Positions 41,186-49,895 of a stretch of DNA of 55,371 nt are shown in pieces. The stretch comes from Rhodospirillaceae bacterium BRH_c57. GTDB taxonomy: Bacteria; Pseudomonadota; Alphaproteobacteria; Rhodospirillales; Rhodospirillaceae. The notes under the pieces are model-generated. The model saw nothing but the letters and a program-made list of their open reading frames with translations, did no database searches and was not told where the DNA came from. Each line of letters starts with the position of its first letter. Position 1 is the stretch's first letter. The stretch covers positions 1 through 55,371 of the forward strand of contig LAEA01000057.1 of assembly GCA_000961745.1 (NCBI GenBank). The letters run 5' to 3'. The translations under genes and the position numbers were made by a program.

Positions 41186-42603
41186 CCATTCATCCCGTCA
41201 TCCTTTCCGGAGGGTCCGGCACCCGGTTGTGGCCCCTGTCGCGGGAAGACTATCCGAAGCAGCTCATGCCGTTGGCCGGGCCACGGACCATGTTCCAGGA
41301 CACGGTTACCCGCGTCACGGCGTCCGACTTCGGCCCTCCCGTGGTGGTCTGCAACGACGCCCACCGCTTCATCATCGCCGAGCAGATCCGCGAGATCGGC
41401 GTCGATCCGGCGGTCCTGCTGCTGGAACCGCACGCCCGCAACACCGCCCCGGCGGCGGCCGTCGCGGCGCTGTGGGTGCTCGATCACGACCCCGAAGGCG
41501 TGCTGGCCGTGATGCCATCGGACCATCTGGTGAGCGAGACGGAAGCCTTCCGCGCCGCCATCGGCCGCGCCGCGACCGTCGCCACACACCGCAACGCCCT
41601 GGCCACTCTGGGCATCACCCCGCGCCACGCTGAAACCGGCTACGGTTACATCCACGCCGGCAAGGCCCTGACCAACGGCGCCAGCGGCCTGCACCAGGTG
41701 GACCGCTTCGTCGAGAAGCCGGACGCCGCGACCGCCGAGCGCTTCCTGGCCGAAGGCGGGTATTTCTGGAACAGCGGCATCTTCGTGTTCCCGGCCGCCC
41801 GCTATGTGGCCGAACTGGAACGCCTCCAGCCCGACATGCTGGCCGCCTGCCGCCGCGCCCTCGGCAAGGCCCGCAAGGACCTCGACTTCTGCCGCCTGGA
41901 CGCCGACGCGTTTGCCGCCGCCCCGTCCAAGTCCATCGACTACGCGGTCATGGAACATGTGGACGACGCGGTGGTCCTGCCGGTCGATATGGGGTGGAAC
42001 GATGTCGGTGCATGGTCGGCGTTGTGGGATGTCGGGACCAAGGACGCCGCGGGCAACGTCAGCCAGGGCGATGTCGTGACGCGGGACACCACCAATTCCT
42101 ATGTCCGCTCCATGGGCCCGCTGACCACGGTCCTGGGCCTTGACGACGTGGCCGTGGTGGTGACGGACGACGCCGTCCTGGTGTCCGCCAAAGGCCGCGT
42201 GCAAGAAGTCAAGGGCCTAGTCGAAACCTTGCGCGCCAAGGGCCGCGAGGAGGTTGTCAGCCACCCCACCGTCTATCGGCCCTGGGGCTCCTATCGGGGT
42301 ATCGACGCCGGCCCCAGCTTCCAGGTCAAGCACATCACCGTCAAGCCGGGCCAGAAACTCAGCTTGCAGATGCACCACCACCGGGCCGAGCACTGGGTCG
42401 TGGTGCGCGGGACCGCCAAGGTCACCAATGGCAACGAAACCTTCCTGCTGCACGAGAACCAGTCCACCTACATCCCCCTGGGGCGCACCCACCGCCTGGA
42501 GAATCCCGGAAAGCTGCCGCTCAGCCTGATCGAGGTGCAGTCGGGAAGCTACCTCGGCGAGGACGACATCGTGCGCATGGAAGACGCCTTCGGGCGGGCC
42601 TGA
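41182..42603 (+). CDS. manC: Mannose-1-phosphate guanylyltransferase / mannose-6-phosphate isomerase
   Basis: A bifunctional type II enzyme of 473 aa that makes GDP-mannose. The nucleotidyltransferase domain begins VILSGGSGTRLWPLSRE with the pyrophosphorylase signature, followed by PKQLMPL, AVMPSDH, FVEKPD and NSGIFVF. The C-terminal cupin isomerase domain (about 340-473) has RPWGSYRGID, the VKPGQKLSLQMHHHRAEHW metal-binding segment and YIPLGRTHRLEN. The start overlaps the preceding stop as ATGA. With gmd at the window end it supplies the precursor for a mannose-derived 6-deoxyhexose. Confidence 0.95.
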   Translation: MTIHPVILSGGSGTRLWPLSREDYPKQLMPLAGPRTMFQDTVTRVTASDFGPPVVVCNDAHRFIIAEQIREIGVDPAVLLLEPHARNTAPAAAVAALWVLDHDPEGVLAVMPSDHLVSETEAFRAAIGRAATVATHRNALATLGITPRHAETGYGYIHAGKALTNGASGLHQVDRFVEKPDAATAERFLAEGGYFWNSGIFVFPAARYVAELERLQPDMLAACRRALGKARKDLDFCRLDADAFAAAPSKSIDYAVMEHVDDAVVLPVDMGWNDVGAWSALWDVGTKDAAGNVSQGDVVTRDTTNSYVRSMGPLTTVLGLDDVAVVVTDDAVLVSAKGRVQEVKGLVETLRAKGREEVVSHPTVYRPWGSYRGIDAGPSFQVKHITVKPGQKLSLQMHHHRAEHWVVVRGTAKVTNGNETFLLHENQSTYIPLGRTHRLENPGKLPLSLIEVQSGSYLGEDDIVRMEDAFGRA

Positions 42604-42628
42604 GGCGCCCCACCTAACCCCTGACTAC

Positions 42629-42642
42629 TTCATGTACATGAA
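42629..42642. promoter_or_regulatory. 14-bp palindrome before the export operon
   Basis: TTCATGTACATGAA is a perfect 14-bp palindrome in the 177-bp gap between manC and the beta-barrel gene. Downstream, TTGCAC (42655-42660) and CATAGT (42678-42683) are 17 nt apart and could form a weak sigma70 promoter. A dimeric regulator binding here would sit just upstream of it. Inference from position and symmetry. Confidence 0.5.
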
Positions 42643-42780
42643 ATCGTTGAACCGTTGCACAGAACGGGCGAGTGCGGCATAGTGTGCCGGCTTGGATATT
42701 AAACCGCCGGTTTGGCATTCACGTCGGGACAAGCCGCGTCCCGTCCAGCCGGCGCAATCAGGGATGACACCGTGCAGAGC

Positions 42781-44052
42781 ATGTTCAACACCCTCCTCCG
42801 TCAGGGACTTCGCCCCGCTGGTTCAACTGCTCTGCCGCTGGTTCTGGCTCTGGCTGCGGCGCTTCCCTTGGCGTCCCCCGCCGCCGCGCAAACCGACATT
42901 CCGCGCGGCGTTACCGTAATGGAGCGCGAGCGCCCGGAAGTTGACCCCCTGGGCGTGCAGCTTGGCGGGTTTATGGTGTTTCCCAGCCTGACCGTGCAAG
43001 GCATCCACGACGACAACGTGTTCGCCGCCGCCAACAACGAGCGCAGCGACTTCGTGACGGTCGTGGCGCCCGCCGTGCGAGTCAATTCCACGTGGTCCGT
43101 CCACGACCTGAAGCTGGGCGCCGGCGCCCGAGTCGGCCGCTACGCCGACTTCACGTCCGAGGATTTCGAGGACTACTTCATCAATTCCACGGGCCGCTTC
43201 GAGTTCACGCCGCGCAGCTACCTGGACGGCAGCCTGTCGTTCAACCGCCTGCACGAAGGCCGTGGCGACCCCGATGTGGGCAGCGGCGCCTCGCCGACCG
43301 AGTTCAACCTGAGCGAAGCCGGGGTGCAGTTCTATCAGGGCTTCAACAAGGTCAGCGGCGAGGCCGAGGCCACGGTTGAAAACTACGACTACGAAAATTC
43401 CACCGACCGCGACATCACGATCTATCGGACCAGCGTGCGCGGCGACTATCGATTTGCCGAGGAATACGGTGCCTTCGCCCGCCTGTCGGGCAACTGGCGC
43501 GAGCCCGACAGCACGTCCGTCGGCGTACGGGACCGCACCTCGAACGGCTGGCAGGTCGATGCCGGCGTCGCCTTTGACCTGACCGGGGTGACCTTTGGCG
43601 AAGTGTTCGCCGGCTACCGCGAGCAGTATTTCTCGCAGGCCGGGCTTGACGACATCAACGGCCTGTCGTTCGGCGCAGAGATCGTGAACAACTTCACCCG
43701 CCTGACCACGTTCACCCTGCGGGCCGAGAGCAGCGTCGAGGAGACCACCGCCGGCAACGCGTCGGCCTACCTCCAGAACGCCTTCAGCTTCAACGCTGAC
43801 CATGAGTTGCGCCGCAACATCCTGCTGCACGCCGGGGCCGGCTACTCGACCTATGAATACCAGGGCATCGACCGCGATGCCGAGCGCTTCACCGGCAGCC
43901 TGGGTGCGACGTGGATGGCCAACCGCCACATGCACTTCGACGCTGCCTACACCTACACCGACCACTCCGAGTCGGGCGCCGACGCGCGGACCCTCGGGTT
44001 CAACGAGTGGGACGGCAACCTGATCATGCTCAGCCTCCAGCTTCACCTGTAG
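42781..44052 (+). CDS. Outer-membrane beta-barrel protein of the exopolysaccharide locus
   Basis: A 423-residue exported protein with a signal peptide (LVLALAAALPLASPAAAQ). A long series of alternating amphipathic strands follows (LDGSLSFNRLHEG, EAEATVENYDYEN, AAYTYTDHSESG), ending LIMLSLQLHL, typical of a barrel. It resembles barrel proteins of the BBP2/VpsM-EpsL type often found in exopolysaccharide loci, which may assist secretion of polymer. ATG 42781 is used; GTG 42772 with AGGGAT upstream is an alternative. It is followed by a strong terminator. Confidence 0.82.
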   Translation: MFNTLLRQGLRPAGSTALPLVLALAAALPLASPAAAQTDIPRGVTVMERERPEVDPLGVQLGGFMVFPSLTVQGIHDDNVFAAANNERSDFVTVVAPAVRVNSTWSVHDLKLGAGARVGRYADFTSEDFEDYFINSTGRFEFTPRSYLDGSLSFNRLHEGRGDPDVGSGASPTEFNLSEAGVQFYQGFNKVSGEAEATVENYDYENSTDRDITIYRTSVRGDYRFAEEYGAFARLSGNWREPDSTSVGVRDRTSNGWQVDAGVAFDLTGVTFGEVFAGYREQYFSQAGLDDINGLSFGAEIVNNFTRLTTFTLRAESSVEETTAGNASAYLQNAFSFNADHELRRNILLHAGAGYSTYEYQGIDRDAERFTGSLGATWMANRHMHFDAAYTYTDHSESGADARTLGFNEWDGNLIMLSLQLHL

Positions 44053-44470
44053 CTCAACGATTCCGCCGCACCCAAGCGGCGGCCCCATCCCAACCCCGAC
44101 AAACGGCCGGAGCGGCAACGCTCCGGCCGTTTTCGTTTGTCCCGCGCCGACAAGGCGTAGGCCACACCGCCAATACCGCACTCTTTTGATAATGCGGCAC
44201 GCCCTAAGTAGAGCTAGAGGCTCCAGAGGGTCATCCAAAAGTCTTTCCCCATCCTATTCCGGCGCCGGATTAAGTATTCAGGCGTTGTTTCTCAACAATA
44301 TGCTGAGCTTCATAAAGATAACCAACGACGTAAACCCTCAGATAGCAAGAAAACGATAGCGCGATAGCCTACCCTAGGCATCCAAGAATGGGACCCGGTC
44401 GTTTTACCTGCGTTGACCACGACGGAACCGGCGATCCACCGCACGCAACCGAACGATGAGGATCAGTGCC
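44053..44470. other. Intergenic region between barrel gene and Wza-like gene
   Basis: About 420 bp, AT-rich between 44180 and 44380, without a convincing gene. It contains the terminator at 44102-44138, a small inverted repeat TTGTT-TCTC-AACAA (44285-44298) and a CGATAG direct repeat near 44355. The promoter for the polysaccharide export operon is probably here, but I could not define it. Confidence 0.5.
44102..44138 (+). terminator. Intrinsic terminator
   Basis: A perfect 13-bp stem, AACGGCCGGAGCG with GCAA loop and CGCTCCGGCCGTT, followed by TTCGTTT. It closes transcription of the beta-barrel gene. Confidence 0.93.
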
Positions 44471-45127
44471 ATGCCCAGTGCCATGCAGAGAGCGCCGTCG
44501 CGCACGCCAGCCGAGGCCCGGTGCGCCTCCGTCCCTGCCGAACGTTCTTTCAACGCCCGCCTTTCGCGTCTGACCGCGAGATGCCTTGCCCTGCTGGCCA
44601 TGACCCTGCTGGTTCTTCCACTGTTGACCGATCCCGCCGCCGCCCAGGGCGCGACGGCAGGGGACCAGCAAAGCCAGTCCTACACACTGGGCGCGGGCGA
44701 CCGCATCAAGGTGACGGTGTTCGGCCACCCCGACCTGTCCGGGGAATTCGAGGTTGACGGCACCGGGCTGATCGCCATGCCGCTCATCAAGGAGGTCGAA
44801 GCGACCGATTTGACGGCCCGGCAGCTTGAGGCGCGCATCGCCGACCATCTGGAACCCGACTACCTGCGCAATCCCAGGGTCAGCGTCGAAGTCCTGAGCT
44901 ACCGGCCGTTCTACATCATCGGCGAGATCAAGGAGCCCGGCAGCTATCCCTACGTCAGCGGCATGACGGCATGGAACGCCGTGGCGCTGGCCGGCGGGTT
45001 CACCTACCGGGCAAAGACCGGATACGTGCTGCTGCGCCGTGGAGGCCGGGATGACGCACAGCAGGTGCCCCTGGATTCCCAGGTTCAGCCGGGCGACGTC
45101 ATCGAAGTAGCGGAACGCTTCTTCTGA
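44471..45127 (+). CDS. Polysaccharide export protein (Wza-like)
   Basis: About 218 residues. A signal-like hydrophobic segment (CLALLAMTLLVLPLLTDPAAAQ) is followed by a polysaccharide-export (Poly_export) domain: YTLGAGDRIKVTVFGHPDLSGEFEVDGTGLI, then ARQLEARIADHL. An SLBB-like domain follows (RPFYIIGEIKEPGSYPYVSGMTAWNAVALAGGF). No lipobox Cys is present and the C-terminus is short compared with E. coli Wza, as in many proteobacterial OPX proteins. Start 44471 is preferred because GAGGA lies 8 nt upstream; ATG 44456 is also possible. It is followed closely by the Wzc-like gene. Confidence 0.88.
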   Translation: MPSAMQRAPSRTPAEARCASVPAERSFNARLSRLTARCLALLAMTLLVLPLLTDPAAAQGATAGDQQSQSYTLGAGDRIKVTVFGHPDLSGEFEVDGTGLIAMPLIKEVEATDLTARQLEARIADHLEPDYLRNPRVSVEVLSYRPFYIIGEIKEPGSYPYVSGMTAWNAVALAGGFTYRAKTGYVLLRRGGRDDAQQVPLDSQVQPGDVIEVAERFF

Positions 45128-45178
45128 GAAACAACCAACGCTTTCCGGTTCAATTTCCATGGCAGGGGTTGAGAGACG

Positions 45179-47557
45179 ATGAACGCGATCATCGGTGAAA
45201 CGAGGAACCAGGGTCCGGCCGAACAGCGGTTCGCCCAGACCAGCACCAATGCGCTGGACGACGTGGACATGATGGACGTCGGCCGCCGGTTGTGGCGCCG
45301 CAAGTGGTTGATTCTGGCTGTTGCCCTGGTCGGCACGGTCGGCACGGCATTTCTGCTGAACCGCATGACGCCACAGTACCAGGCCCATAGCCTGGTGATG
45401 ATTTCCGGGCAAAACTCGAACATCCTCAACCTTGAGGCGGTGGTCGCCGGCCTTCCGAACGACGTCCAGACGATCGAGACCCAGACCGAGGTCCTGCGCT
45501 CCCGCCAGTTGGTCGAAAAGGTCGTCCTGGACCTGAACCTGGACCAGCAACCGGAGTTCAACCCGGCCCTGCGCGAACCGTCCACGTTCGCCCGCAACCT
45601 CGCCACGGCGCGCAGTTACGTGCTGTCCCTGCTGCCCAGCTTCACTGATGAAGCTCAAGCCCAGGATATGGCCCCAAATGCGGCCCAGCCAAATGTGGCC
45701 CAGAATGTGACTGGCGCGACGCCGCCGGTGACCGAGCCCCCGGTTGACGACTTGCGCCCCGGCAATGCCGTCCTGGAGGAAGCCCGTGCCCGTCGCGGCG
45801 AAATGAACCGCGTGGTGGACATCTTCCTCGACCGGCTTTCCATCAAGCAGCGCGGCGAATCCCAGGTCATCGCCCTGAGCTTCCAGTCGGCAAGCCCGGT
45901 CACGGCGGCGGCAGCGGCCAACAAGCTGGCCGACCTGTACATCGTCGAACAGCTCGAAGCCAAGTTCGAAGCCACCCAGCGCGCCACGTCGTGGCTGAAC
46001 GAGCGTATCGAGAACCTGCGCCGCCGGGTCGAGAATTCCGAACGCGCCGTTGCCGAATACCGTCAGGTCAACGGCCTGCTGGTCAGCAACACCGGCACCC
46101 CGCTGGTCAGCCAGGAACTCAGCGACCTCAACAGCGAACTGACCATTGCCAACATCCGCCGGGCGGAGGCGGAGTCGCGCCTGCGCCAGGTCCAGGAAAT
46201 CGTCCGCCGTGGCGGCCAGGAGTCGTACTCCGAGGTGCTGTCGTCGGCCCTGATCACGTCATTGCGCCAGCAGCAGTCCGGCTTGCAGCGCCAGTTGGCC
46301 GACTTGTCCGGTGAACTTGGCGCCCAGCACCCTCGGATGCGCAGCCTGCGGGCTGAAATCGCCGACCTGAACCGGGGTATTCGCGGGGAAGTCGCCAAGG
46401 TCATCCAGGGCCTGGAGAACGAAGTCAACGTCGCCCGCGCCCGCCAGGAAACCTTGCAGCGCAACCTCAATGAGCTGAAGGGAGAAGTGGCCCAGGCCAA
46501 CGAGGCCAGCGTCGTCCTGCGCTCCCTCGAACGCGAGGCGCAGTCCAACCGCATGCTGCTGGAAACCATGCTGGCCCGCTTCCAGGAGACCAACCAGCTC
46601 GACGAGCCGGACATGCAGCAGCCCGACGCCCGCGTGATCTCCTATGCCGAGGCGCCCGAGGAACCGTCGTCGCCCAAGTACAACCTGCTGCTTGCCATGG
46701 CCTTCGTCGGCTTCACCAGCATCGGTGGCCTGAGTGCCCTGGCGCTGGAACAGATGGACCGCACCTATCGCAGCGGCGAACAGCTTGAAAAAGACACCGG
46801 CCTGCCGGTGCTGGGCTTGGTGCCCCTGGTGCGCGGCTTCATCCGCCTGGGTCGCAAGCCCGAGAACCAGGTTCTGGAAAAGCCGAACTCGCTGTTCACC
46901 GAGGCGCTGCGTGGGGTCTACACGTCCCTGCTGCTACAGCCCGGCCAGAGCCTGCCCAAGACCCTGATGATCACCTCGGCCCGGCCGATGGAGGGCAAGA
47001 CGTCGCTGTCGATCACCCTGACCCGTCTTCTGGCCATGTCCGGGCGGCGCGTCCTGATTGTCGACTGCGACCTGCGCAAGCCCAAGGTCGGCGAGCGGTT
47101 CGGCCTGGAGCCCGACGCGCCGGGCGTGATCGACGTCATCGACGGCAAGGTGCCGCTGACCGACGCCATGCACAAGGACGAGGCTTCGGGCGCCTACGTG
47201 CTGCCGGCCGGGCGCATCCGGCCCAGCGCGCCGGACCTGTTCGGCGGCGAATTGATCGCCAACCTGCTGAAGTCGATCAGCGGAAGCTTCGACCAGATCA
47301 TCATCGACAGCGCCCCCATCCTGGCCGTTTCCGATCCGCGCCTGCTGTCGCGGCAGGTGGACGGGGCAATCATGGTGGTCCGCTGGGGCGACACGCCGCG
47401 CAACCTGGCCAAGCTGGCGATCAAGCAGTTCATCAATGCTGGCGGGACGTTCTCGGGCGTTGTGCTGTCGATGGTCGATGTCAAGAAGAACCGCACCTAC
47501 GGGTACGAAGATTCCGGCCAGTACGCGGATAAGACGATGAGCTACTACAGGTCATAG
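45179..47557 (+). CDS. Wzc-like polysaccharide co-polymerase with BY-kinase domain
   Basis: A 792-residue inner-membrane protein. The Wzz-type chain-length domain has helices near 43-62 and 495-515 and a long periplasmic coiled coil between them, with a GNVR-like segment. The C-terminal tyrosine autokinase (about 575-780) has a Walker A reading RPMEGKTS, where most BY-kinases have PGEGKS, Walker A' in VDCDLRKPK, Walker B in IIIDSAPIL, and a C-terminal Tyr cluster (five Tyr in the last 24 residues). It is expected to control polymer length and export with the Wza-like protein. It ends at a strong terminator. Confidence 0.92.
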   Translation: MNAIIGETRNQGPAEQRFAQTSTNALDDVDMMDVGRRLWRRKWLILAVALVGTVGTAFLLNRMTPQYQAHSLVMISGQNSNILNLEAVVAGLPNDVQTIETQTEVLRSRQLVEKVVLDLNLDQQPEFNPALREPSTFARNLATARSYVLSLLPSFTDEAQAQDMAPNAAQPNVAQNVTGATPPVTEPPVDDLRPGNAVLEEARARRGEMNRVVDIFLDRLSIKQRGESQVIALSFQSASPVTAAAAANKLADLYIVEQLEAKFEATQRATSWLNERIENLRRRVENSERAVAEYRQVNGLLVSNTGTPLVSQELSDLNSELTIANIRRAEAESRLRQVQEIVRRGGQESYSEVLSSALITSLRQQQSGLQRQLADLSGELGAQHPRMRSLRAEIADLNRGIRGEVAKVIQGLENEVNVARARQETLQRNLNELKGEVAQANEASVVLRSLEREAQSNRMLLETMLARFQETNQLDEPDMQQPDARVISYAEAPEEPSSPKYNLLLAMAFVGFTSIGGLSALALEQMDRTYRSGEQLEKDTGLPVLGLVPLVRGFIRLGRKPENQVLEKPNSLFTEALRGVYTSLLLQPGQSLPKTLMITSARPMEGKTSLSITLTRLLAMSGRRVLIVDCDLRKPKVGERFGLEPDAPGVIDVIDGKVPLTDAMHKDEASGAYVLPAGRIRPSAPDLFGGELIANLLKSISGSFDQIIIDSAPILAVSDPRLLSRQVDGAIMVVRWGDTPRNLAKLAIKQFINAGGTFSGVVLSMVDVKKNRTYGYEDSGQYADKTMSYYRS

Positions 47558-47595
47558 GACGCACTTCTTTCGAACAGTCAAAATCCTGGGACCAA

Positions 47596-47643
47596 AAACG
47601 CAGGAACCACGTTCATTAAGGTGCGGTTCCTGCGTTTATTTTA
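47596..47643 (+). terminator. Intrinsic terminator after the Wzc-like gene
   Basis: AAACGCAGGAACC (47596-47608) pairs with GGTTCCTGCGTTT (47625-47637), followed by ATTTTAC. It separates the Wza/Wzc pair from the glycosyltransferase operon, although read-through is possible. Confidence 0.88.
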
Positions 47644-47707
47644 CTTCCGAGAGACTTTCAGAAGGAATGACTTGGTGACGACAATAGACATGAGCCGAGG
47701 AGGCGAC

Positions 47708-49867
47708 ATGAACCGATGGGGTGCGGAAATGACCGTACAGCGCCACGCTGCCGTCCCCGTCGACGCGCGGCACTCGGACACCATGAGAATTGCCGTCTAC
47801 CTCAAGCATTTCCCGCTCGACTGGCGGACGTTGGGCGAAGGGACCAGCAACGCCGTGCGCGGCTTCGCCACCGGCCTGGTCAAGGCCGGCGCCGCCGTCA
47901 CCGTGGTCTGCGAAGGCTCCACGCCCGGCTATCGCACGGCCGAGGGTGGCTATGGGGTGCGCCGCTTCACCGGCGGCGGTGAGGGGTCCAGCTTCAGCGT
48001 TTCGCCCGACCTGCGGGACTGGCTGTGCGGCCCAAACCGCCCGGATCTGGTTCTACTGAACGGCATGTTCCTGCCCGCCGTCTACATTCTGTCGCGCGAC
48101 CTGCGGCGGGCCGGGATACCCTACATCGCGATCCCGCACGACCCTTACAACGCCTTCATGTTCCGCAAGAACCCGGTCCGCAAGGCGGTGTACTGGCGCT
48201 TGTTCGAGCGCCCCATGCTGAACGACAGCCTGGCCGTCCAGGTCCTGGACAGCCGCCACGCCCTGTGGCTGCGGCGGCGGGGCGTGGCGACGCCGGCCCT
48301 GTGCGTGCCCTGCGGTCATGACACGGATTCAGACTCCGCGCCCGAGGCGGAGCGGAGGACCCCGCCAGACCGGCCCGTTTCCTTCTACTTCCTCGGCCGC
48401 ATGGACACCTACAACAAGGGCCTGGACCTGTTGATCCAGGGGTTCGCCGAGGCCATGGCCGACAAGCCGGCACGCCTGGTTCTCCAGGGGCCGGACTGGG
48501 GCGACCTCAAGGACCTTCGGGTCACGGCAGAGCGCCACGGAGGCACCACCTCCATCACCTTCCTGCCCCCGGAGTTCGAGCGTCCGGCGACGGACATGGT
48601 CGGCGAGCACGACGTGGTCTGCGTACCGTCGCGCTACGAAGGGTTCAGCCTCCAGGCCCTGGAAGGAATGCTTGCCGGCCGGGTCATCCTGTCGTCGGAC
48701 ATCTGCGGCATTTCACCATTCGTGGAGCAGGCCGACTGCGGGGTCGTCGTCCCCTCCACCACCGAGGGCGTGGCCGCCGGCCTGCGGACCCTGTGGAGCC
48801 GCCGTGCGGAATGGCCCGAAATGGGCCGGCGCGGTCAGGCTCTGGCACGCGAAACGCTGCGTTGGGACGACATCGCGCGCCAGGCGCTGACGCACTACCA
48901 AGCCCTGGTGGTGCCCTCCCCACCCCCCACCGATCAAGCGGAGCCCAACGCCTTGGCACACCAAGTTCCCCCTCCCCCTTCCTCCACCAGCGAGCGCCAG
49001 ACCGCGGCCGGGAACATCGAGCCCGTGAGCATAGAGCCTGTGAGCATAGAGCCCGTAAGCATTCTGGGCGTCCGGGTCGATGCGCTCGACATGCCGCGCG
49101 CCCTGGGCACCATCGACAGGTGGATCGCGGAGCGGGAGCAACATTACGTGTGCATCCGGGACGTCCACGGCGTGATGGCCTGCCAGACGGACGACGCACT
49201 GCGCCGTATCCATGCCGAGGCCGGGATGGTCACGCCCGATGGAATGCCGCTGGTGTGGCTCAGCCGGCGTCACGGCCACCCGGAGACAAACCGCGTGTGC
49301 GGCCCCGACTTCATGCTCGAACTGTGCGAGCACTCACGCGACCGGGGGTATCGGCATTTCCTCTATGGCGGCGCGCCCGGCGTGGTCGAGGACCTCAAGG
49401 CCAACCTGGAGACCCGCTTCCCCGGCCTGTGCATTGCCGGAACCTACAGCCCGCCATTCCGCCCCCTGACCGAACAGGAGGACGCCGAAGTGGTTGACAT
49501 GATCAACGCCGTCCGGCCGGACATTGTGTGGATCGGCCTCAGTTCGCCCAAGCAGGAATACTGGATGGCGGCCCACAAGGGACGCATCGACGCCGCCGCC
49601 ATGATCGGCGTAGGCGCCGCGTTCGACTTCCACGCCGGGCGCCAAAAACGTGCGCCCGCCTGGATGCAGCGCAGCGGCCTTGAGTGGTCCTACCGCCTGA
49701 TGTCAGAGCCGCGCCGCTTGTGGCGCCGTTACCTGGTGATGGCGCCCCGCTTCCTGCTTCTTCTCGCCCGCGAGGAACTCAAGGCGTTGACAGGCCGTTC
49801 GACGCCCGGCCGTCCAACGCCCAGTCGCTCCACGCCCGGTGGAAGCAATCCGCTTCACAAATCCTGA
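47708..49867 (+). CDS. Fusion of GT4 glycosyltransferase and WecG/TagA/CpsF (GT26) glycosyltransferase
   Basis: 719 residues. ATG 47708 has GGAGG at 5 nt; the frame is open further upstream, across the terminator. The N-terminal half (about 25-410) is a GT-B family 4 transferase with FLGRMDTYNKGLDLLI and the EX7E motif in SRYEGFSLQALEGML. A Pro/Ser-rich linker carries IEPVS three times (bases 49017-49063). The C-terminal half (about 452-690) is a WecG/TagA/CpsF domain: VTPDGMPLVWL, RVCGPDFMLELCE, YGGAPGVVEDL, WIGLSSPKQEYWM and GVGAAFDFHAG. Two sugar transfers by one protein are likely, perhaps including an early step on the lipid carrier. A short Arg/Ser/Thr/Pro repeat forms the tail. Confidence 0.9.
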   Translation: MNRWGAEMTVQRHAAVPVDARHSDTMRIAVYLKHFPLDWRTLGEGTSNAVRGFATGLVKAGAAVTVVCEGSTPGYRTAEGGYGVRRFTGGGEGSSFSVSPDLRDWLCGPNRPDLVLLNGMFLPAVYILSRDLRRAGIPYIAIPHDPYNAFMFRKNPVRKAVYWRLFERPMLNDSLAVQVLDSRHALWLRRRGVATPALCVPCGHDTDSDSAPEAERRTPPDRPVSFYFLGRMDTYNKGLDLLIQGFAEAMADKPARLVLQGPDWGDLKDLRVTAERHGGTTSITFLPPEFERPATDMVGEHDVVCVPSRYEGFSLQALEGMLAGRVILSSDICGISPFVEQADCGVVVPSTTEGVAAGLRTLWSRRAEWPEMGRRGQALARETLRWDDIARQALTHYQALVVPSPPPTDQAEPNALAHQVPPPPSSTSERQTAAGNIEPVSIEPVSIEPVSILGVRVDALDMPRALGTIDRWIAEREQHYVCIRDVHGVMACQTDDALRRIHAEAGMVTPDGMPLVWLSRRHGHPETNRVCGPDFMLELCEHSRDRGYRHFLYGGAPGVVEDLKANLETRFPGLCIAGTYSPPFRPLTEQEDAEVVDMINAVRPDIVWIGLSSPKQEYWMAAHKGRIDAAAMIGVGAAFDFHAGRQKRAPAWMQRSGLEWSYRLMSEPRRLWRRYLVMAPRFLLLLAREELKALTGRSTPGRPTPSRSTPGGSNPLHKS
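49017..49063 (+). repeat. 15-bp tandem repeat in the glycosyltransferase linker
   Basis: Three near-identical copies of GAGCCCGTGAGCATA encode IEPVS three times at the junction between the GT4 and WecG domains. Variation is confined to one or two bases per unit. Confidence 0.8.
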
Positions 49868-49895
49868 CCGCGCCGCGACGGAGATCCCCATCAAG

